Shown: positions 31,502 to 44,635, counted from the stretch's first letter. The stretch is DNA of 64,000 nt from Argyresthia goedartella (GCA_949825045.1 OX463807.1:13293501-13357500), one strand, 5' to 3'. A program made the numbers and translations. Notes: generated by a model from the sequence alone, not told the origin.

Positions 31502-34500
31502 TTATACTACATTAGACGCTCTGCCCTCAGATGTTAACACGACGAGGCTCCTAGGTGAGCTCACTCTCGAGCAGGCCACAAAACTGGCCATGCGATAGTA
31601 TAAGCAGCCTCCCCTAAGATTAATTTCTCCTGTTTTCCATGACTGACCCTGAGATCTATTAATCGTCATTTCGAAGGTCCAGACCCTAAGAGGGCACTGT
31701 AGCCTTTTAAACTCGTATGGGTACTCTGACAGTATGAGTGGTAGCCGCGGTATGTACACAGATTCACCTCGAGCTCAGCCAGTTAATACAATGGTCTCTA
31801 CCACGTTTGTATGTAAGGCTTTTACGCGCAGCCTGGTCCCATTACACAATTTAGGTGGATAAAGATTTCGCAATATTATTATTATTATTTTATTATCCAA
31901 AACTACATGCATATTACAATTGAACAGTGTCTGCCAAACTAGGGCATGACTGGAGCACTCACTTTGAAGATAGGTATGTGAGATGGTAGAACAGGTGGGT
32001 TGAGTGCATTAAGGAACTACGCAGGATACTATAGCATCATCTGTATCTACTTTAGTGTACTGGTATTCATCACCTTCAAACGACTTCAACAAAATGTCGT
32101 TAATGAAGGAAGCTTGATCGTTCTTCGTTCTTCAGAATCGCATATTCGCACAGCTACTACATGAATTTGCTGTGTAGGTTGTGGACATCTAGAATTATAT
32201 TCGGGCTATTAGGTCGTCAACAGTTAACATAACTGAGACTAGATCTGATGGCATTGTAATATTGCCTTCAATTTCTGAATATTCTCCATTTCCTATATTA
32301 AGGAGAGGATCGGAGAATTGACCAGGGCAGTCATCGCCCTTCAAGTGCACCCGCATGTTTTTCTTAAGGCGGAGCTTTTTTGATAAAGGACTTTAGATTT
32401 GACGCCTTAATGCAAGCTTTAACTTCGTTAGCTCGGGTTCCCTCGGCACTACCGGCAGAGCCTGATGGAATTTTCCAGCTAGCAACACGGTGACTCCACC
32501 AATCATGTCATCATTTCCTCCGATGTCTTTAATAATTATGTTTAGTGCTTCGAAGCCCCTTATGCGCCGTTGCGCTTTCGTCCCAAACTAGAAGTTTACA
32601 ATCAAGCAGTACTGGGCCGTATTACTCTGCCTTAAAATTTTGCAGAGTGGAATTCAACATCAATAAGATTAAGCGACAGCTTGAAGGCAGCGTGAGCTGT
32701 CTTGCCTCCCTCCAACATTATTGCTGACGATCTCCTTACTTTTGCCAATAGCAAATTGATAAGATTTTTTTTTTCAGGAGCATCCAGGAAAAAGAGCTGC
32801 CCAATTCCTTTCTCAATATTGTCAAGTATCTGTTGATAAATGTAAAGCTTTTCATATGGCAGTAACTCTCCATTATATGACATCATCTTTTTCAGGGCAA
32901 AGGGGTCATAATTGGACTACTTCAGATATTCTCGGTTACGCAGTCCGTATTGTGCCAAGTTTCGTCCTGCTTGAGCTAACACTGCATCTTCGATCAATAA
33001 CAAGTATCTGTTGTACACATCGTCTATGAGCAGCTGCACAATATCTTGCGAGATTCTCTCAAGTTGCTATTTGAGGTTTCTCTTCTTATTTATGTTGTCT
33101 TTATGTTTCTCCTACAGGCTTTAAGGATTAGAGAGTTGACAAAAAACTATCATTACTTTTAATAACTCTTGCAGCTTCAAAGGAGATTCGCACAAAGGTT
33201 CTCGCCAATGCACATAACTATCTAAAGTACTGTTCTAATGCTTGTCATCTTCCAGCAATCCAAGGGTCTCGCATGCAGACTAAAATGTTGGATGGAGGAT
33301 ACCATTCACAGTCTTCAATTCTTCAAAGCTCTTACCTCACGGAGCAGCAGGCGTAGGTAGTAGCACTCGGTGTTGGTTAGATGAATCGTGTAGACCCTGA
33401 CTGGAGCGTGCTCTTAGCGTTGTACGGTGGGCTTTTTATTTTACCTGACAGGTTATTAGAGATAAAGTATACACGCTAACCATTTTCAAAATGAACAGCA
33501 AGATGTAACACAGGGGAAACTTTCATGAATGAGAAAGGTTTAAATCCTCCAAACTGCTTCGGAACTGCTTATGTATCAGCCGCTTTCGTAAATTTTCACC
33601 TTATCTTTCTCATCCTCCAGAGTAAAGGTCACTACTCTTGTTCACGTACTTGCAAATATATTTAATATATTTTACAGAGTTGTTCTTTGTGAAATCTATC
33701 AAATATATATAGAGTAGTAGTACTCCACATTAATATGATCATTGAAACTCCGTGACAGGACAGGATTGTAAGGCACCATCCAGTGGTTGTCCAACTCAAT
33801 TTCATTAATTTTTATTTTCTGATCACCGTCAGCTGGAGACCGGATATCCATCATCTCCTGTTTGTCCTCCTTTAAAAGTGGTCGAGGGTACCTCTTACTA
33901 TAACAACAATTTTTCATGCAGGGTGATTTGAACTCCCGAGCGAATCCATTGAAATTTGAATTTAAACTTCCGCAAGGCATCATCATGTTGGCCTTCACAA
34001 TATCATAGAGGAGTGGGTCTTGCTCAGGGGCTGGTATTTCGGCACAAAGAATACTGTCGATTTTGTCTGGAGTGATACTCTGCTCTAGCCATAACAAAAT
34101 GTGAATCTGAGGAAGACCCCGGTTTCGCCATTACACCGAGTTTATAAAACAACGCATTTTCCCAAACAACAACCAACCTTTTGTTAGAAGAGACATTTAT
34201 TTTCATCTTTAGGTGGAATACCCTAGCTATAACGTCGTGGTAATCGTGTGACTTTTGGCCGGATAAAATTATATCTGTGATTTCCATCGAAAATTACACA
34301 TAAATGTGATAAAAAGGTCAGGACAGCCGTGTTGGCTCACGTTTGTCATGGCGTCATGTTTGCGCTAGTGCATATAATGTGGTCCCCCCGTAAAAGATGA
34401 TGGGAGCACCACCTTCTGACCCAGCTGCCACCTTCAACGTCCTGCCTGCTGCCTCTCTATTACATATCGCAAGTTCACATAACTGTCAGCCCTCAACTGC

Positions 34501-34860
34501 GACTGATTGTTCCTGATATAGTTCAACCTTTCCGTCTCTATTTTGGCGTACATGTCAATCGAAAACTCACTAAAAATGGAAAGAAAACACACCAAGTGAT
34601 TATCTGCTCATGAATTAATTATTTCCATGCGCCATGTCCATTCCAGGGCGACCTTTAAGTCTCTTATAAAATGATTAAACGTGTCCATCATTCCCTGTAT
34701 TTGTTTGAATAAGCCAGTTTTCACATTTGGAAAGTTGCTGCACGTCAATTATACTTCTCTATCATCTTCAATAACAAAATATATTTGCAAAAATGTTGGT
34801 TCCTTTTAAGGTGCTGGCAGCAAACTTACAACCAAATGGTATACCTGGCCTTTAACTTTG
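31502..34860 (-). pseudogene. Decayed Helitron (Rep-helicase)
   Basis: On the minus strand, in 5' to 3' order: a Rep-region stretch (MYAKIETERLNYIRNNQSQL near 34550), then VLSGQK-like and ARVFHLK (about 34270-34200), PCGSLN and RSPADGD with VPYNPVLSRSFNDHIN (33990-33730). The Pif1-like helicase follows: GQLFFLDAP (about 32800) with the Walker A part deleted, LINLLLAKVR, AHAAFKLSLNL. It ends with MTINRSQGQS and VACSRVSSPRSLVVL (31680-31520), helicase motifs V/VI. Many stops and frameshifts. Helitrons move by rolling circle using a HUH/Y2 Rep nuclease. I could not define the terminal TC and CTRR ends. Confidence 0.88.
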
Positions 34861-34869
34861 AAAGTAGGC

Positions 34870-35700
34870 ATACAACCATATTTTATTATAGAAGTCATTT
34901 GAAAGCAGCTATTATATTTACGATTACCGCTCATAAACCTGTCATATTCTCTAATGTATATTGATTATCAAGCTGTAGAGAGGATCAGGGAGCTTTTCAT
35001 AAGGCGGGAGCTGCGCCTTAACAGCCATACAGCACATGCCGGGTGCCTCATCCTTCCACTTGAGAGCATTTCACCATCGGCCCTTTTTGCTCATGGAACC
35101 ATTTGAGCTATTGGCCTCTGATATGTCAAACCCAAAAATTCAAAATGGCCGCTTCTGTCACGGGGTCGCACGCGAACTCCGCGCGCTAACGTCCCGTTTC
35201 ATTAAAATGACGATATCTCTATTTTTTCTATGGGAGCTCTCTAAGAAAGTAATATCGTAGGAATTGCTTTTAAATAAGCTACCGGATAAAAAAGAATAGT
35301 CCAGTTTTGCCTAGCAATATATTTTAATTCTAATTTTAAATCAGGGGTATGTGATTTTTTCCCAATTATTGGAGAAAGGTCGTTAAAAATGAAAAAATAT
35401 AGCATTATTTCAAAATGTTTGTAGTTTATTTACATCTAAATACGTTATCGCACATAAATCAATAACAATAACATGCCTCCCCATACAATAATCCTGGAAA
35501 GCAATCACCACAACCACACCACCACTCAATAAGCGCTGGCACGTGACTGAGGGCGCGATATTTCATTGCCTCAACCGCTAATACTTGTTTAAGAGTAGAA
35601 ACAAAGGATGTTATGCCTTTCTCCTTCTTTCGGCCACGTTTAGTGGAAGTGTGAGCAAGATAGACAAACGCTTTGATTAAATAACGGTCCTTATTTACCG
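34870..35700. other. Unassigned DNA
   Basis: No family is recognised. The 75-codon open frame at 35036-35260 shows no motifs. Confidence 0.35.
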
Positions 35701-35716
35701 CCTTTTACGCATCGAA

Positions 35717-35782
35717 CAAAATGTGTCCGCGTGACAGACTGGGGTATTTTGTATCGGTCAAAATGTGTCCGCGTGACAGACT
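35717..35782. repeat. Short direct repeat, period 42
   Basis: CAAAATGTGTCCGCGTGACA followed by GACT occurs at 35717-35740 and again at 35759-35782. Confidence 0.8.
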
Positions 35783-35809
35783 AGCGGGGTAGAATGTTAT
35801 TGTAATTAT

Positions 35810-36560
35810 TTCTATTGCTCACTATTGATATTAGAAATGTCATCCGCGAATAAGATTGATTGGTGTAATGTCACTTTTGCTAAGTCATTTATATATATAT
35901 ATATATCAGGGAAAGAAGTGGGCCTAAAACACTTCTTAGAGGTGCACCAAAATTGCTATGTTTATATTAAGACTCATTTGTTTTTTTTGTAATGGCTATC
36001 TAATTTATTTATGTGCACACTTTGTTTCCTATCATGAATAAAGGTTTGTATCCATTGAAGTGCTGGTCCCCTAAAGCCATATTTTTCTAGTTTATCTGAC
36101 AACTGATTATGCGAGACGAATTCAAAAGCTTTCGTCATATAAAAAAAACAGACGTAATATGTTTAAGATCATAGCCCTTCAAGACATTAGATACAATATT
36201 AATTGCGGCTAGAATAAGAATTTATCTTTTTGAAAACCGTATTGTGCTTTTGCATTTATTTTATGCTTCGCAGAGTGAACAATTAGTCTATATTGCATAG
36301 CTTTTTCTAATATTTTTGAAAATATTGGAATGAGTGTGACTGGTCGGTAGTGTCCGGCTTCCTCGGCATCTTCTTAATAATTTCAGAAGTTCAGGGAAAT
36401 GTCCTTCCTCAGACGACATGTTTATTAGGTGACATAAGACTGGACAAAGTGACTTGATGCATATTTTAATATTTTGTTTTTATGTCATCATAAACTGTTG
36501 CTTCAGTGTTTTTTTAGACCCGCTATAATTTTCTTTACGTCTTGTTCCCTTAGTGAAGCA
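35810..36560 (-). pseudogene. Non-LTR RT palm remnant
   Basis: On the minus strand: EGHFPELLKL (about 36400), SNIFKNI for RT motif 2, the INIVSNVLKGYDLKHITSV region (about 36210-36160) and LSKAFE-type motif 3 with a frameshift. The conserved SVLGPLL and YINDL region follows (about 35920-35880), where the YINDL codons have expanded into an AT run, and then a decayed FADD near 35830. It is CR1/Jockey-like, with no ends visible. Confidence 0.7.
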
Positions 36561-37440
36561 ATAAAAAAAAAATGTTACTAATCGTACTACTTTTTCTTCA
36601 CACGGTCAACATTTCTCTGGGCGATGACGTCAAATAAGAACTTTGAAGGGAAATATCAAGTTGATTATCTTTCAGCGGGGCATGTATCATTCCATATATT
36701 GTGGTCAGCTAATTAAAAGTCATCGTGTTACAATATCATTTTTGTTGTTGTTATTCTGTGTTTCTTGTGAGTATTTGTAAACAAATATCCTTACCTTATT
36801 TTTTTATTTGATGTTCATTTTTACTATGCACATACATTTATAAAGCCTTTTTTCTTATGCAGATTGATTTGAAAAATTGTGAGTGTTGTGCGCATCTCTA
36901 ATTAATGCAAACATATGTACTTCAGTGGAGTCAAGATTATAGGTCGCATTTTACATCTGTCAACAATAGGGACAGAGCTATACGTCTGTCACCTTTTCTA
37001 AGCAAAACAAGGAGAAAGACACTGACGCCTAGCTCTGTCCTTACAATTGAAATCAAATGAAACTTCTAAGAATGGGAACACTTTATTTTTGTTAAAGTTG
37101 TTATTTAATGTTTGTGTTTGAATTGTTGACGTGCTTCTTATAAATAAATATATAACCTTTTAGGTTAGATAACTCGAAAATTGTGGACTGTAGGTACGTG
37201 AAAACACGATTTCTCTGGCAGATAGGGTTTATCCATAACACAACATAAAACTATCTTAGATAGAAGCGTTCTGTTTGACTAATTTAGCCATCCATTCGAA
37301 CCATATTTCGAAAGTCTGGTTATGTAAATAAAGCCATAACGAGGAATTATGAAATATTTTATGCAGGAAGCTGCTTTGCCACTAATTAACCCATTTCCAC
37401 GCTGAATTTAGCCGAGGTCGGGTACCAATTAATTATTTAA
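36561..37440. other. Intronic DNA, nothing recognised
   Basis: AT-rich, no supported feature. Confidence 0.35.
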
Positions 37441-37445
37441 AGCTT

Positions 37446-37748
37446 CAATACTGTTCATACTTAGTGAAGCAATCTTATTTTAGTGATATTATAGACCAGA
37501 TTATATATCAATGGTTATGTCAATTTATAAATAAAATATAAGTAAACAAGCATTCCTTTGTGAAATGGAGAAAACCAACATTCCTCCGTATTGCATTCCG
37601 CAAATGCACTGCAATACTGTTCATACTTAGTGAAGCAATCTTATTTTAGTGACGCTATAGAGCAGATTACATATCAATGGTTAAGTTTATTTATAATTAA
37701 AATATAAGTAAACAAGAATTCCTTTTTGAAATGGCAAATACCAACACT
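37446..37748. repeat. Tandem duplication, period 166 bp
   Basis: CAATACTGTTCATACTTAGT through AAATGG and CCAACA occurs at 37446-37582 and again at 37612-37748. The copies are about 90% alike, with small changes (for example GATATTATAG versus GACGCTATAG). Confidence 0.85.
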
Positions 37749-37749
37749 C

Positions 37750-38298
37750 ATAACGAACCTGATTCTCGTGGATTAATATTGTTACCTGATCTTTGATATT
37801 ATTCTGCGGAAATACATAAGTATTCTACAGTCTATTGCATTTCAATATAAGTCTAACATCAGCGGCCTCAACGATTTCTGACCAGCTGATTCCGATTGAC
37901 TTGGCTTCGTGGACAGTTGTCCTCCTCATGGAACACCTTGGTTGCCATCTCTTACGTATCCCTTGGGTCGACAACATAAGCTTGTCGCGTCAGACGGGAC
38001 GTGAGGCCTAATCCTTCGTAATTTCTGTTCTAGGAACATCAGTGACTATCTAGTCAGCCTCCTGCACCCACCTTTTCAGTTTTGCGATATCCTCATCCCT
38101 TGACACCCAAACTGCACAGTCAAACCGCATACATCACCGCCTTGGTCCATATATCGTCGACCGTAACTTTAACTTTGCAAACCGCATACCCAGATCTACG
38201 ACCTTAGTACATCGTCACATATCGGGGTTGGTTATGTGGTGCAGTGGGGACATTCCGAGCAATGCGGATCAGTGACTAGTTCCAAATAGTTTACTTAC
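37750..38298. other. Unassigned, possible transposon 3' region
   Basis: The part at 37860-38240 is GC-richer than its surroundings and resembles a transposon UTR, but I cannot identify it. Confidence 0.3.
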
Positions 38299-38451
38299 GT
38301 GAGTGAAGTAATAGTAGTACACATCAACTCCGGAGTCAGCCAGCACCTCTGCAAAGTAGTTGGTGGGGCACACGAAAAAGTAGTCTGCGACGATGTCAGC
38401 TATCATCTTCTGGTTTAGATACCCATCGGTTATCTCTTCCCAATCAGTGTA
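38299..38451 (-). CDS. ace: Acetylcholinesterase exon
   Basis: The exon is 153 bp (51 codons), phase 0 at both ends, between acceptor GTTTTTCAG and donor GTAAGT. It encodes YTDWEEITDGYLNQ, then DYFFVCPTNYFAEVL and VYYYYFTH. YFFVCPTN contains a conserved cholinesterase disulphide Cys, and YYYYFTH leads directly into RTSTSLW of the exon at 5036-5199. Drosophila Ace has the same order (FFTCPTN, then YYYFTHRTSTSLW). A MITE begins 72 bp upstream of the acceptor. Confidence 0.95.
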
Positions 38452-38523
38452 CTGAAAAACACAGATAATATAAGATAATACATATAAATAAATTATGAGA
38501 AACAGCCAGTAAGAATAGTCATA

Positions 38524-39068
38524 GACAGGGTGTCCTATGGCTATGCCACATGGAGGAAAAGTACCTTAACCTTTTGACCGCTATACATCAAATACAAAAT
38601 GTGTCAATCACACGCCAAACATGATTGCTATGCTTTGCAAAATAAAACATTATTCATACGAGATAAAATCTCTTTTAATATAAAAATTGTGTCGGCTATA
38701 GCCAAAGTGGCGCCAGTCACACGTTTTCAGTTGTAGTTGCCGACTGGGGCAGTCGGCAACAGGTTATATCACAGGATTACTTTACTCTCTCATTTTCTGG
38801 TTTGATTCCCGATTAACAAAGCGATAAAAAAACTTCAAATGCAGTTCAATAAATTAAAAAAGTATTTTTTCAGTAAAATGTTCTGTCTGAAATTTTTAAT
38901 GTTTATTAACTGAACCAAGCTTAACCTAATTAACAATAACCGTATAAACAAAATAAAATAAATAATCCACAAAGTGCATCGTCAATTAAAATAATCTAAG
39001 TAACCTGTTGTATCTACCGTATTTAAGGTAGTTTCCCTCCATGTGTCATAGCCGTGGGACACCCTGTA
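38524..39068. mobile_element. Tc1/mariner-like MITE, 545 bp
   Basis: Terminal inverted repeats of about 30 bp: GACAGGGTGTCCTATGGC on the left and the inverse of TACAGGGTGTCCCACGGC on the right, continuing with CATGGAGG / CCTCCATG. Both ends are flanked by TA (38522-38523 and 39069-39070), the Tc1/mariner target. There is no transposase; the inside is AT-rich. Confidence 0.88.
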
Positions 39069-39507
39069 TAAGAAAATAATAAAGGAAATGTCCAAGTCCA
39101 TTCCGAGTTGCATCTGCATTAGTCTATTTGGACTAATGGACCCGCATTTGGACTAGTCCGCGAATAGACCAATACGCTAAAGGACCAATGAACTCTAATT
39201 CCAAGGAACGGCTTGTGTATGCAATGAAGAGGTAAGTTATCTATTAGGCACCCATTTTGATCTCCTTTATTTCTTGGTGAAGTCGACAAATAAATATACA
39301 TAAACGAACTAGGCTTCCATTTTCAAGTGTTTTTCATTTGACACAGCTGAAAATTTCTCTTTAATAAGAAATTTAGAGCCAGAATTGGTCCGTACAGTCA
39401 CAATAAAAATGTGGCTCTCAGAAGGCACAGCAGCTGTAATTCATGATGATGATGTATTGCTCCTTTCGCGAATTGGTCTATTCGCGTAGTGGTCCATTCG
39501 CATACAT

Positions 39508-39625
39508 TGACGATCTCTGTGATGTAGCGGTCAAGGCTGTGCTATTTTGGTTCCCACGAAACAGGGTATCCGAGTTTGGGGCCAGAAGCAATGTATGTGC
39601 CTGGTAGTAAATGTAAATGTAAATG
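39508..39625 (+). repeat. Truncated tRNA-derived SINE
   Basis: CTCTGTGATGTAGCGGTC (head) jumps directly to TTCCCACGAAACAGGGTATC and TGGGGCCAGAAGCAATG (tail), so the middle is deleted. It ends in (GTAAAT)n. Confidence 0.6.
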
Positions 39626-40033
39626 TTATTGGTATATTCGCGTATTGTTCCATTCTCGTTCAGGGCCATATAATGCGTATTTTTTATTGGTCGTTATGCG
39701 AATTGGTCCTTCTATGTTTTCAATATCTGAAAATATTGGTCCAAATGCGTGTGAATCTCAAAGTGCTGCAGGCTTACGCAAAATGCTATCTATAGGTAAT
39801 CCTTTACCCCTCAACGACCCGTGACTGAAATAGAGGTAATTTTCCCGTTGAATTTTGTTACAACGGCATGAGGTTCAAAATATCGATGCCCTGAAATGGG
39901 CTTGGGTTGGTGGGAAGTTAAACTGAATTTACAAGCAAGAGTAACTTTTGGGAGACTTTATATGTAAATTTCAATTTGGAATCGGGTTAATGGTTCATTA
40001 AATGACTCTGAATAAGTCATATTCATATTCAGA

Positions 40034-40200
40034 CGACCTCTGTGGCGCTGCGGTTGTGGCTCTGCCTACCATGCGAGAGGTCCCGGGTTCTAACCCCGGC
40101 TGAGATCAAGAAAAATAAACCAGGTCTTGGATATGTATATGTGTCTAATGTCGCTGTTTCTGGTTCTCACGATACAGGGATTCTTTGTATGTGTGTGTGT
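40034..40200 (+). repeat. tRNA-derived SINE, full head
   Basis: GACCTCTGTGGCGCTGCGG begins the tRNA-like head. The B box is CGGGTTCTAACCCC. The body has CCAGGTCTTGGATATGTA and GTCGCTGTTTCTGG. Same family as 2645 (minus). Confidence 0.75.
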
Positions 40201-40467
40201 GGGAGAAAAAATGTTATGTTATGTTTAAAATGTTTCAAAATGTTTAAATATTCTTTATTATACAGAAATCATAATGGTAAGTTAACAAAACATTTTATGG
40301 GCAAAGGCAAGCTTGTCTCTAAAAAGAGATCTCCACCAGCAAAATTAGACGGGACCGGAAAATTTGTGCAAAAGGAGACTGCTAAGAAACTAAAATATAA
40401 TAATATAAAATATAAAAAAGAATACATACATAAATAAAATACAATAGCACAAATTCATATCATATAT

Positions 40468-40680
40468 ATATCCTACTAATATAATAAATGCGAAAGTTTT
40501 TGAGTATTTATGTATGGATCTTTGATACTCTTTCATACAAAAACTACTAAATGAATTTTAATGAAATTTTACAATAATGTAGCTTATACATTAGGATAAC
40601 ACACCGACTATAATTTATTGAGTGATTTGTCCAAAATATACTGATGAGAAAAAATCTGCCGTAAATACAATAAAAAATGA
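40468..40680 (+). repeat. Common lepidopteran repeat (ATAAATGCGAAAGT type)
   Basis: TCCTACTAATATAATAAATG, then GAAAGTTTTTGAGT, CAAAAACTACTAAATG and TAGCTTATACATTAGGATAA. I recognise this from memory as a very abundant lepidopteran interspersed repeat. The boundaries are approximate. Confidence 0.6.
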
Positions 40681-40859
40681 TACCTTATTTATAAAGCACA
40701 TTTGGTCGTAACAAATTGATCCTTATCAAAATTTTATCGCTTCGGGTATTTAAAGTAGATAAACTTTGTCTTTCTCGCTACAACATTTGGGAAAATATTT
40801 TAATAGTTACGACGATGTGATTTTGTTTTTCCGGGACGATGTAATTTCATCATCATCAT

Positions 40860-41500
40860 ATCATATACTTGCCCAGCCCGAAGTCAAACCGAATCCAAAG
40901 AATTTGAAGTCGTTCGAGTTTGTTCAGTTGTTCTTGGTTCGCACTGACCCAGCAAACATCCGCGTAGTTTATTAAAGGTAGTAGGAGGGACTGAGCAAGG
41001 GCAGTTTTAGTCTCCCGTGGCAGGAAGTACTGCAATATCTGTAGGGAGTGAAATGACGCAAAGACTCGTCTGACCTTGCAAACATGGGGCGATCAGGATA
41101 ACAATTTATCAAATAGAACCCCAAGATTCTCGACCTTCTCGATGTATGTCATTATGATGCAATCATACAATACAGGGTCGACTGGCATTTCCTGTACTAA
41201 TTTAAGTACAAAATAATGGCTTGCGATAAGCCCGGGTTGACTAGCAGTCCATATGAAACAGTCCATTTTCTATTGTTAAGGAGGTCAGCATTCAACGCCT
41301 TTACAGTCTGATTCGTATCACACGGAGAAAATAGCCGATTTATTTGGATGTCATCTGCGTAAAGATGCTAAGAAGAAGTAACAAAGTTAGAGATGTAGTA
41401 AATAAATGAAGAAGAGGTGAGGAGAAAAGACACCACCCTGCGGAACACCTGCAGAGAGATCAATCAGTTGAGATATCCCCAGATTTAATGCGCTGATGGC
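40860..41500 (-). pseudogene. Non-LTR RT remnant (same family as 21307-22140)
   Basis: Minus strand: GVPQGGVFSP (about 41455-41425), YADDIQ-type palm with a frameshift (about 41365), TVKALNADLLNN, and a 3' part nearly identical to the insertion at 21880-22140 (TTTGAAGTCGTTCGAGTTTG on plus). 5'-truncated and dead. Confidence 0.75.
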
Positions 41501-41504
41501 AGTC

Positions 41505-43436
41505 CGTCAGATAGGAGACAAACATTGAGCGACATTAAAATTTCAGTCATATGGTATTTGGGGGCATTATTGTAAGCAACTTGTTTGTAGCCACTATTAG
41601 AGGTATTATGATTAAAAATTACATAATATTTACGTTGTGCAGTCCAAACCTACTTTTGATCCTCTATCGTACTTATAAGTTGACACAGTATAAATAAAGC
41701 CATACTGTACATCAATAAATTTTCTCACAGGTTTTTAGCATATTGACAAGGCTTGGCACGCTGGCGTGCCTCGAGACCTAGACAAGAATACTTCATTAAC
41801 TGCTTCTCTTCCTTTGTTCATATTAAGATTCAGGCTAAAAGTAAACCCCTCTTCATGAGCCAGGTGAATGAAAATCATTTGCGTGCGTACAAGTTTAATG
41901 GAGTTATCGTGTATCAATTAACAGGCTCTCTAGCTTTTTGGGTCGCAGCTTTGTGAGTGAATTGAAATTTGCTACTCGCTTGGATCAATATTTGCATCGC
42001 AGTTTACATAAACTCGTATCTTTTTATTAGGTAGTATCCCTGTAATGTAAGGAGATATGCACACAGAGCGTCTTGGTCTATGGTTTCACGCTTGCTTCTC
42101 ACGCAGGAGATGCGGGTTGCAAGCCGGTGATGACCCGCGGTCTGAGTCGGTTGCAAGAGCGAAAAACTAATTATTTCTGTAGTATGACAGCCACCGATAA
42201 ATAATTTACAGTTTTGGCAAGTTAATCAAAGTTCTCCCTAAATAAAGGGAAATCTCTATATCTCCATAGCTGCGGTAATGGGCTAGGTCACGCATAGGTA
42301 GAAGCACAACTGTGCCTCTTCCACCCCATATGGGGATAGAGCGTACCGTTATCTATTCTATGATGAATCCAGTCAGATTTTGTACTTAGGTTTGTAGAAA
42401 ACCTTGGCTTGGCTCAATGCCATGTGATGCTGTCCGGTTTGTTTGATTTGATCATACATTGTATCCAAAAAGCAATTTTCTAACAACCCTGTTTTGATTG
42501 ACTATTCCCTTTTTGTTATGATATTATAAACTTTCTTAATCACTTAGAATGTTTGTAATGCCGAACCAAAAACCTATATTAAATTAATAACATACCAATA
42601 GGAATGGTTATGCGGTGGTACCTCGTACAAGGTTATTAGGGCTATGTTACGTCAATATAGCAAACGAACATTAATACAACATTTAAAAACTTTTGGTTTC
42701 AGGTCCTAAATTTACTTTTCTTCGGGCAACGGACACAGTTAGGACAAAGCGTGATATCGCGTGACAGCTAGCGGATAAGGTCATTCGTTTTGTATTGACG
42801 GCAATCAAGGAAGAGGAAGAACACATTAACGGTATTAAGGAGAGTTTCATCCAGATATAAGAGGGGATACCATATCGTGTTAAAACCTGGTGGGCTTTGG
42901 TTGCTCTGACGGAATTGGTTTCATTATCAAAAGTTGTTATGAATAATGTCCCAACAACCTCATACTATTTGACAACAACTTTCGTTTACATCCTGCAGTG
43001 TTTACTCTTTATCATTGTGCTCATCATATTGACAAAATCTATGGTTTGATATGAACAACGATATCAAAATTATAGTTAGAAAATGATGATTGATGCCAAT
43101 CAAGCAAAGTGGATTATATTATTATGTGTGGGCATTATCCAAGTGTTCAGACATTTATATCGCCACTATTGTATAGATAACTGAACACGACTTAAAATTT
43201 ATAAGGTATTAGAATTATTACCTTGGAATGAAATTTGTATATTTAGTGTGCAAGCCCAAAACGTTATCTTGGAGGAAAAAAGCTTCCTTTCGTATCGAAA
43301 ACATTGCTCCGGGAAGCGGCTAGTATGTAATATATAGATTAAAACATAGTTAAAGGAACATTGGATAGGTTTGGACTAAGAATGGGGAGGCATTTGACCA
43401 GCAGTGGGAAAAAAAACAGAAAAAAGGAATACGAAC
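41505..43436. other. Intronic DNA, no supported gene
   Basis: A weak tRNA-like sequence at about 42080-42135 (ending GGGTTGCAAGCC) may be a decayed SINE head. Otherwise nothing is recognised. Confidence 0.35.
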
Positions 43437-43579
43437 CTGAAATACTATGGCTTCCCGTTTTATTTTTGAGAATCCCTTGAAAATTGTGTCTACGATCTCG
43501 AGGAACTTTTCTCTCTGCAAGAAGCTGGGTCCATCCTTCTCGAAGTAGTCAAGGAAATCGTATAGAAGAAAGTAAGTTC
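43437..43579 (-). CDS. ace: Acetylcholinesterase exon
   Basis: The exon is 143 bp, acceptor ATTTTTCAG, donor GTTCGTATT. It begins with two bases (GA) that complete a Gly codon, then encodes TYFLLYDFLDYFEKDG, REKFLEIVD and REAIVFQ. The preceding Gly-Thr-Tyr-Phe is the stretch next to the catalytic Glu (KDEG in the family); that Glu must lie at the end of an upstream exon not in view. Tyr-Phe correspond to Torpedo positions 330/331 in the active-site gorge, a known resistance site in insects. The exon ends in phase 0 and joins exactly to YTDWEE at 38451. Confidence 0.95.
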
Positions 43580-43584
43580 CTGAA

Positions 43585-44635
43585 AAATAATTACTTTCTT
43601 AGTGAACATGGTCAGACTCTCCGAGTAGTTGTATATTTTCTAGGGGTTCCACATTTACAATATTAAATCATTTAAATAACAAATCGATCGTCCTTCTAAA
43701 TAATCTATTCATCTATTTATTGATTTTATTACCTTAATTGTAATTTTGTACATATAAATATTCAAAGAACCTATTCTCGTACCTTGGCAGGAAATGCTAG
43801 AATATTAATAGTGGCAACATTTGCAGACACTGCAACTTTTTAGAGTTCCATACTTAAAACGGAACCATTATAGGTAAATAAAAGGAATATTAAACTACCG
43901 AATTCTGTACCGATAAAGTTGAAATTTGGAACATGAATTGGTTGGTAGATTTTGGAATGATGCCTCAATATATTTTTTTTGAAGTTCACATAGCACATTA
44001 AAACTTAAGCAAATCAATAGGAGGCTCTTTTAGTAACAAAACATGTCATGTATAAAATTGTTCTAAAGTATCAAATTTATCACGATACGAGGTAATTATG
44101 GGTAGACCTACAAGGCAACATTTATTCATTTGAATTTATTTAATTAGTAATAACCGTTTATTTTGAATTATTTATTTATTTTATTTAGGTCTTCAACAAT
44201 CTGTGCACCAATTACACATTTGCTTATTCTAGGTTACAGGGACGCTGAGGACATAAATCAATTACAATTAAAAATCACTTGGTATATGAAGTGACATCTG
44301 AGTCTTCATCCGACCCCAATAATAAACTTTAAAAAAATAAGAGTTATTTAGACTTAACTAAGATTAAACTAAGTTGGGAAAATGATAATATCAAGATGAA
44401 GTTAATATTAGGCGTTTTAGAAAGCCTAATGACACATTGAAAATATCAAGAGAGTTTATATTTTTATTTAGCAGGGTACAGAGACGTGAAATAGCGGAGT
44501 TGGCACCAAGAACTGTTCGACAGTTCGACGGAGAGGCGTGTGAAGCCTAATCTTAATCATACAAGGAGAATTGTAAAAAAGTGAAAATAGATGTTGTTAA
44601 CAAGAGTTTTTATTTTTAAATAAGTTTTTTTTTTA
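43585..44635. other. Intronic DNA, nothing recognised
   Basis: Searched for upstream ace exons; none seen. No repeat family was assigned. Confidence 0.35.

Noticed and set aside
35870..35910. AT microsatellite near 35890
   Set aside because: It lies within the YINDL codons of an RT remnant and is short; noted there instead.
42080..42135. tRNA-like sequence with a B-box-like end
   Set aside because: No cloverleaf that I can draw with confidence; probably a decayed SINE head.
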